Below, one piece after another: positions 58,509-64,000 of a stretch of 64,000 nucleotides of DNA (within the stretch, counting starts at the first letter, position 1; each line of letters opens with the position of its first letter). The DNA is taken from positions 62,001 through 126,000 of the forward strand of contig JAFBJZ010000354.1 of assembly GCA_016785225.1 (NCBI GenBank), in the 5' to 3' direction. This DNA comes from Psettodes erumei. Taxonomy: Eukaryota > Chordata > Actinopteri > Pleuronectiformes > Psettodidae. The notes beneath the pieces are model-generated. The model saw only the letters and a program-made list of their open reading frames with translations, was not told where the DNA came from and did no database searches. A program made the translations under genes and the position numbers.

Positions 58509-60858
58509 TTCTCTCTTTAAAGCATCAGTTTCATTGCTTTTTTGCAGGGACTTTCCATGGATTCCTATTCTATTTATCTTTCCTAACTTTGTCCTCTCTT
58601 TAGTGGAATTCCGCACAATAAGGAAAAAAATTAAAAATAAATCTTCCATGCTACTGGATACTGTCAAATACTGTCCCCAACACCCTTTGATAATTCTGTT
58701 TCGTTACATCTGGACCCCAGGTTAGACTACTGCTACACAATGCCTTGTAACATTGTTTTAAAGCGCCAACCCCCCCCACCCAACCCCACAAACAGAACAC
58801 ACAAACACATTCACACACACTTTCTGAATAGTATCTGCTGGCCAAGACTAGAGAGAGTATGTGGCTATTTTTGATTTTATCCCCTGAACAAAAGATCTTT
58901 AAGATTTGCATAATGCAAAAATATAATCTAGATCAGTCATGTGTAACCAGCGATCCACAGATATGATCCAGCTTTTTTTCACCTGTTAAAACACAGTGTT
59001 GATACACAATCACCAGCTGAAGCCAAATCTTGGCAAAGTCCTCAAATGAGATTTTCCTACCCACTCGACTGTCAACAAAATAAGATTTCAGACCAGAATT
59101 GTCAGTACAGAACGTGAATCGCATTTCCACACTTCTGCAGTCTAGCCACAGAACATAAACATGTTTTTATGTAAACAGGCATGTCATATACTTTGCTATC
59201 ATTTCACAGATGCTATGCTTGGCAGTTTGGCTTTGTTTGGATATTGGTATGGTCTTATGTATATCTAAATGTTTCTTCATTGTTGTTATCAAATTGATTT
59301 TTAGAACTTTATGTCCTGTTTCCCTATCCCATTGATTGTTACTATAATGAGCCTTTATTCACCTTAATTCCTAAGATTTGAAGTTAATTGCACTGCACGT
59401 TTGCCGGACTGTATGGAGGTGCAGGCCTGGCTACCAGTCTTGCAACTGCCACTGGTCAGGTGACCAGACAGATCAGGAGGCTGCTGATTCAGACCTCCCC
59501 TCCCTTTGGAGTCCAGTGTGGATTAAAAGTGAGATCACTCAGTCAAATCTCCCCTGAGGCTTTTTGCTGCCCTGATCTAAGCATGCAGATGGACTCCAGC
59601 CAGTCTGTCATCAATGCAAGCAGCTTAAGTCAGACTGAAGTCCTGAGCAAACCTGGCATAGCACAGCCAAACAGTGTTTCCACTACAGATACAATGCGCA
59701 TAGAGTAGTTTGAAGTGTGAGGTTACCTAAACTGCAAGGTATAACACTAACACCAAAATCCAATTAGGGAAAGATCAAGCAAGGCAGACTGCTGTGCAAT
59801 GACCAACATCCTCTTCCACCCTGCTACAAACAATTCAATTAGCATAGAGTGGCCAGGGCCTCATTAGCCTGCCTTCCAATCAGTGGCTGAGGCTGGTTAT
59901 CATCATAACGCCATCTTCACTTACCAGCAGTTCTTGGGTGAGCTTCATTAGGTTTTTGGTCTGATTGGACAGTTTATCCATGTCACTAGGCCGCTGTGGC
60001 ACTGGAGAGGAGGACGTGAACACAGGCAGCTGGGCCAATAGCAGCGAAAAGAGGAGCGATGAGGAGGAGTCGAGCAGCACTGCAGGGGTAGAACAAAACG
60101 GAAGCAATTAGTGGAGAGGCGCTGTCATCTCGCCATAATGATAATGACCTCAGGCCACGGCTGTCAGTTCTGGGGGAAGATATTGCACCATAATATAAAC
60201 AATAGCTGCAGACTTGGCAGAGGAGTCCTGAGGAGCTTCAGTGTCAGAGTCATGTTTTCACAGGCTGAATGCAAATCATTAAATCATTACAAGCCGGGCT
60301 TTGACACTGAATATCACCAACGTTCCTTTACCATAAGCAACGCAATGAATGCTGCTGATTGTCACACCTGCAACTGGATAGGTACATGAGCTGGTGGTAT
60401 AAATTATATAGACCAACCCAAGTCAACTCTCTTAACAGTGGGCTCATTCATTCTTTTCCTTTCAAGTTCAAATACAAGGTAGACTAAGTATTAAAAGGGA
60501 ACCACAGTGGTGTTGAAATGATGAATGCTTGATAATTACAGGTGAACCACAAGAATCACAGCCAAAATAACACATGCAGGAGCATCTGAGCTCCCTGTCC
60601 CGGTCTAACTTTAACAGTTCAGGGAATAAAGTTGCCCACACTGCAAGCCAAGTCAAGTAAGTTGTTTACAATTTAACTTATAAATAATAAATAATGTAGC
60701 ACCCAAATAGGGATAAAATAGCTGTTAACAGTCCCGAAGACGTCCCACACCCACAATTTAAAAATAATAAATGATAGCTGAAGCTGAAAATAAAATGGTA
60801 ATTAACAAATGAACAATTACAAAGTACAAACGCACCCATACCAACACTTACATTTCAT
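56295..60858 (-). CDS. il11a: Interleukin-11 (teleost il11a)
   Basis: Secreted four-helix cytokine of the IL-6 family that signals through IL11RA and gp130. Exons in transcript order: 60858-60852 (only 7 bases, ATGAAAT), 60079-59925, 57034-56939, 56796-56635 and 56474-56295; five exons, all phases agree, 199 residues, the same as human IL-11. The signal peptide is MKLLLDSSSSLLFSLLLA, close to the zebrafish il11a start as I remember it. Mature chain: NQTKNLMKLTQELL (helix A, with an N-glycosylation site), then FRSLPEMSNRSANDLNNLE, SQLHADLKLYEHHFEWLNKV (helix B/C region), HHPAVPKLVEMIREMKSLIN, and the conserved C-terminal helix D (LLQHFKLFCDWAYRAFISLK). The il11a rather than il11b paralogue rests on the signal peptide. 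IL11 in human 19q13.42 also lies near ZNF628 and NAT14. Confidence 0.92.
58294..58319. repeat. (CA)13 microsatellite in il11a intron 2
   Basis: Perfect CA tract within the 2.9-kb second intron of il11a, in a broader CA-rich stretch. Confidence 0.9.
58465..58506. repeat. (CA)n microsatellite in il11a intron 2
   Basis: CA tract of about 40 bases with one early g interruption, 146 bases to the right of the previous tract. Confidence 0.92.
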
Positions 60859-61312
60859 ATTGGTTCGGATCCAAGAGAGAGGGGAAAAAACTGCAGACAA
60901 ACGGAGATAAATAAATAAATGGGGAAAAAAATAAATAAATTGAGCTCCGGAAATTGTCACGTGCTCCCGGTTTTTCTTCTTCGCACTCGTCAGTCAGAGT
61001 GAGGAGGAAAGTTGTCAGAGGACAGAATGAATGAGAGAGCCGAGTGATGGCTGGAGCAACTCAGGGAGAAAGTTGGAGAAATAGAGGTTAAAAAATAGTC
61101 AACCTCGTCAAAAACTTTTCTGTCTTAGGCAAAGTTTTTGAGATGAGTCCCTGTAGTCTTTATGGAGTGCTGAAGGTAGAGAGACACTTAGACAGTTTGG
61201 GTAGAGAGAGGGTGAGAGAGAGAGGCAACAGAAAATGCAGAGGGAGGGATGCGAGTGTGGTAAGTCCAATTTTTTGCGCGCAGTGAAGTGTTTAGGCTTG
61301 TTTAAAACTTCC

Positions 61313-61318
61313 TTTATA
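61313..61318 (-). promoter_or_regulatory. il11a: TATA box candidate for il11a
   Basis: Minus strand reads TTTATAAAGG, a good TATA match, about 455 bases upstream of the start codon. It would start transcription near 61285 and leave a purine-rich 5' untranslated region. An AP-1 site lies immediately upstream. Confidence 0.45.
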
Positions 61319-61347
61319 AAGACGTCGGGCCTATGACACATCGGCAG

Positions 61348-61354
61348 TGACTCA
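61348..61354. promoter_or_regulatory. il11a: AP-1 site (TGACTCA) upstream of il11a
   Basis: A consensus AP-1 (TRE) site, 30 bases upstream of the TATA candidate, with a gacgtc (CRE-like core) at 61321-61326 between them. Mammalian IL11 promoters depend on AP-1 sites near the TATA box, so the layout fits known biology. Confidence 0.45.
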
Positions 61355-61368
61355 CTTCATTCATAAAA

Positions 61369-61397
61369 ACACACACACACACACACAGACACACGCG

Positions 61398-61429
<32 letters not shown>
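61369..61429. repeat. Adjacent (CA)n and (CT)n microsatellites
   Basis: CA tract at 61369-61387 followed by a CT tract at 61398-61429, and then further CT-rich sequence to about 61460, just upstream of the il11a promoter candidates. Confidence 0.9.
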
Positions 61430-62278
61430 GCTCCCTCTCTCTCTCTCTTTCCTCCTCCCCTCCCTTCTGCCTGTCTCCCTTTGCGAAACTTTAAAAAAAT
61501 GTTCCGTTGTTTTTTTTCTCTTTTTTCTTTCCTCTATCACTTTCTCCCGTCCTGTCCTGTCCCTATCTCCAGCACTTCCTCCGTCGCATCGCGCTAACCT
61601 GCGCCAATCAGTCCAATCTACCTCTTTTTTATCTTTCCATCTTCAAATCTCTTCCCCTCTCTCTTTATCACTGCAGACGTTTTAAAAAGCCCATTGTTTT
61701 CATGTGTATCAGCATATCTCATGTAACCATGTAGCTTTTAAAGCTCTAGTTTAACCTGTCCTTTTTCTTTTTTTTTTCTTGTGCTTGCTGGTGTTTTGTG
61801 CTGCATTCAAGGGGTCATTGAAAGTGTTATTTCGGTGTTCTTGTGTTACTGAATTTATGGCAGGGCTCTCATAGGCTACACACGACACATTCCCTGTATT
61901 ATAGTTAATACTCATGGCAAACACCTTTTTTCTCCCATATTTCTCTCCCTCCTTTTCTCACCCTTTGCTCCTTTTTTCAGAGCCCCTCCTGAGACAGCAG
62001 CCTGTTATTTCCACTGCCCCCCCACCCACCTCCCTCTCTTTTTTTTCACTCCTTCTCTCCCTCTCCAGGGTGAAGGAAAGAGTGAGGAGTGAGAGAGACG
62101 GATAGGAGCAGGAGAGAGGTGTTGTCCAGACCAGAAGGGGCCTCTGAAAGTGTTGCATAGAAACAGTGAGCGGACACACACGCGTACTGTACACACCACA
62201 GGACATTTACACAGACACATGTTTGAGGTGTATGGGGGTGCGGTGGGTTAACACAGCAGACACATGGACAAAATGGAT

Positions 62279-62322
<44 letters not shown>
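62279..62322. repeat. (GC)n-(CA)n microsatellite
   Basis: A short GC/CG alternation runs into a long perfect CA tract. Alternating purine-pyrimidine throughout. Confidence 0.92.
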
Positions 62323-62325
<3 letters not shown>

Positions 62326-62499
62326 TGCACTGTGTCTCAGAAAAACATGCCGCTCCAATAAACCAAAACAGGCCAAAGAGACACTCTATAGCACAGAAAC
62401 ACGCTCTCTGATACATGCAGAAACATATAAATACAACAACATGGTTTCTTCTCACACTCTGTATGTTTCTCTCTCTCTCTCTCTCCCTAACTACAACCC

Positions 62500-62500
<1 letters not shown>

Positions 62501-62524
<24 letters not shown>
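62501..62524. repeat. (CA)12 microsatellite
   Basis: Perfect CA tract, preceded by a shorter CT tract at about 62470-62485. Confidence 0.9.
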
Positions 62525-62530
<6 letters not shown>

Positions 62531-63321
62531 ACGTAGAGCACGGCAGCCTGGAAACACTCAGTCAGGTGCAGTAAAGCATGGCCTACTGTTGCAAAGGGCA
62601 AAAATTTGTTTCCAGTCATCACAAAGGGACAGTTAGTGCATCATACTGTACACATAGTGCATATCAGAAAGGAGTCAGACACACACGCACACACATAAAC
62701 AAAGGGGGAGAGAGAGTAAGAGTAACAGAGACCAGGAAAAATGAAGAAAGCATTTTTTGAGTCTGGGTGTGAGATTAGGAGACCCTCATTCACAGACATA
62801 CACTCATGGTGTGGTTAGAAAATAATTAGTGGTGGGCTTTGTATGCGCACACTCGCACACTCATGCGCATGTACACACAGAGTTGCCAGTCCGATGGCGG
62901 GCCTACACAGACAAACAAACACCCTCCAAATGATGAGGGCCTTGGTGGCAGTGAGTGGGTGGCGGAGTTGTTGCGGTAAAAAAAAAGGGTCATGCTCTGT
63001 TTTCTCGGGTCAACAGTGGAGAAGAAAAGCAGGGAAAGGAGGAGAGCAGGAGGAGAAGAGGAGGAAATAGATGAGTGCGGTTGGATGCAGGGAGATATTG
63101 ACACACTCGCTCTTTTTAATTTCCCACATCAAAGGGCTGTTTGAAGACACAGCTGGGGAGAGAAGAAAAGAAAGAGTGAAGTTAGTCACTCTCCCTCATT
63201 CCCTCTCTGGGCTGCCTCTCATGATGGGGGTCTCCTGGGTGGTTCTGAAGTACAGTCTTCTGTTAGGCCATCCGCCAGCGCTGATCACTCACACACTATG
63301 ACACCGGGTGGGTGCCCTTTA

Positions 63322-63349
63322 AGTGTGTGTGTGTGTGTGTGTGTGTGTG
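63322..63349. repeat. (GT)14 microsatellite
   Basis: Perfect GT tract in intergenic sequence. Confidence 0.9.
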
Positions 63350-63593
63350 GCTGTGGGAGTATGTGTGCACTTGCACAGATGTAAGTGCGGAGAGTAAAAG
63401 AGGTTATGTATCTTTGTTTGGACTTTTGTTTTTGTGTGCATGTGTGAGAGTGAGCGCACACTGGCGCATGTCTGTTGGAAAAGGGGGAATCCAGGGTTTG
63501 TGTAAATGGGTGTGCGTATAGTATATGTGTGTAATTATGGGTATGTGGTGGTATAAGTGCGGTGTCTGTACAACGTGCGTGAGCATCTGTGCG

Positions 63594-63637
63594 CGTATGT
63601 GTGTGTGTATGTGTGTGTGTGTTTTTGTGTGTGTGTG
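63594..63637. repeat. Imperfect (GT)n microsatellite
   Basis: GT tract with three interruptions (ta and ttt units) near the right edge of the window. Confidence 0.85.
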
Positions 63638-64000
63638 GCCTTCATATGCTACCCATTACATCACCAATCTGTGTAAACCACCATAGGAGGAGAAACAGAG
63701 TGAGACACTCAGACTACAACCTCAAAGACATCAGAGAGGAAGGGGAACCTGTGACAGGGCCTGCCAGCCGGGCCTCGCTGCCAGACAAACTTTACTCACA
63801 CAAACTTCAGTCAATTCAGTCATGCTTTACAGTAGGTTTCCTGTGCACCACGGCATGTATTCACACATTATTACGTAGGCCTCAAATCATTCGAATGCCT
63901 CACAGGCTTCGCTCACCTTTTGCTGTGTTGTTAATCCACACAATTGCTCAATTCATTCACCATTTGCCAAAGTCACTTTAATAACTGTCAAGTATAAGTG

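Larger units (their letters stand above)
61460..64000. other. Intergenic, microsatellite-rich
   Basis: About 2.5 kb upstream of il11a to the window edge. Pyrimidine-rich runs on the left are followed by CA and GT tracts (62279-62322, 62501-62524, 63322-63349, 63594-63637). Reading frames here encode runs of Thr-His or Val-Cys from the repeats and are not genes. No exon recognised. Confidence 0.6.

Noticed and set aside
59388..59708. Plus-strand frame of 106 codons inside il11a intron 2
   Set aside because: Antisense within an intron, no family resemblance and no splice sites; taken as chance.
1..64000. C-type lectin or leukocyte-receptor genes expected near the human counterparts
   Set aside because: No such domains (for example CxxC-spaced lectin WND motifs or Ig folds) were seen in any frame between the recognised genes, nor c3ar1.
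1..64000. CRISPR arrays, integrons, phage or plasmid features
   Set aside because: Regular repeats are simple-sequence tracts without spacers; all genes are spliced vertebrate genes.

Overview
The window is nuclear DNA from a ray-finned fish, most likely a percomorph-type teleost. It shows compact intron-rich vertebrate genes with GT-AG splice sites, many CA/GT microsatellites, fish-type short repeats, and proteins that read as teleost orthologues of known vertebrate genes. No rRNA, tRNA, CRISPR, phage or bacterial features were seen. All exon boundaries were worked out by eye from reading frame, splice-site consensus and remembered family sequences; none was checked by alignment or RNA data.

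Layout, left to right: foxj2 (+, 577-4290, forkhead transcription factor, with a one-base frame break in a run of seven C); epn1 (-, 6282-13124, epsin endocytic adaptor, with a 5' noncoding exon near 16.5 kb); about 5.5 kb without a gene; an SBK-family kinase (+, 22544-25421); about 6 kb without a gene but with old repeats; mfap5 (+, 31696-33169, small secreted microfibril protein); necap1 (-, 35217-39408, clathrin-coat accessory protein); aicda (-, 40149-41895, activation-induced cytidine deaminase); about 3.3 kb without a gene; nat14 (-, 45239-46298, GNAT acetyltransferase with a membrane segment); znf628 (-, 47593-53807, 17 C2H2 fingers); il11a (-, 56295-60858, interleukin-11 cytokine); and a microsatellite-rich intergenic tail to 64 kb.

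The genes do not form a pathway. Two of them (epn1, necap1) act in clathrin/AP-2 endocytosis, two (aicda, il11a) belong to immunity or cytokine signalling, and two (foxj2, znf628) are transcription factors. What links them is ancestry. In human, FOXJ2, NECAP1, AICDA and MFAP5 lie together at 12p13.31, while EPN1, SBK2/SBK3, NAT14, ZNF628 and IL11 lie together at 19q13.42. Here the two sets are interleaved in under 61 kb, which suggests one ancestral block that was later separated in the mammalian lineage or mixed in fish.

I found no new multi-gene system. The points most worth a second look are the foxj2 frame break, the optional 97-base intron and the duplicated finger array of znf628, the charged insert in the SBK kinase, the short mfap5 with a basic tail, the AU-rich element and AP-1/TATA promoter candidates of il11a, and the interleaved synteny itself.
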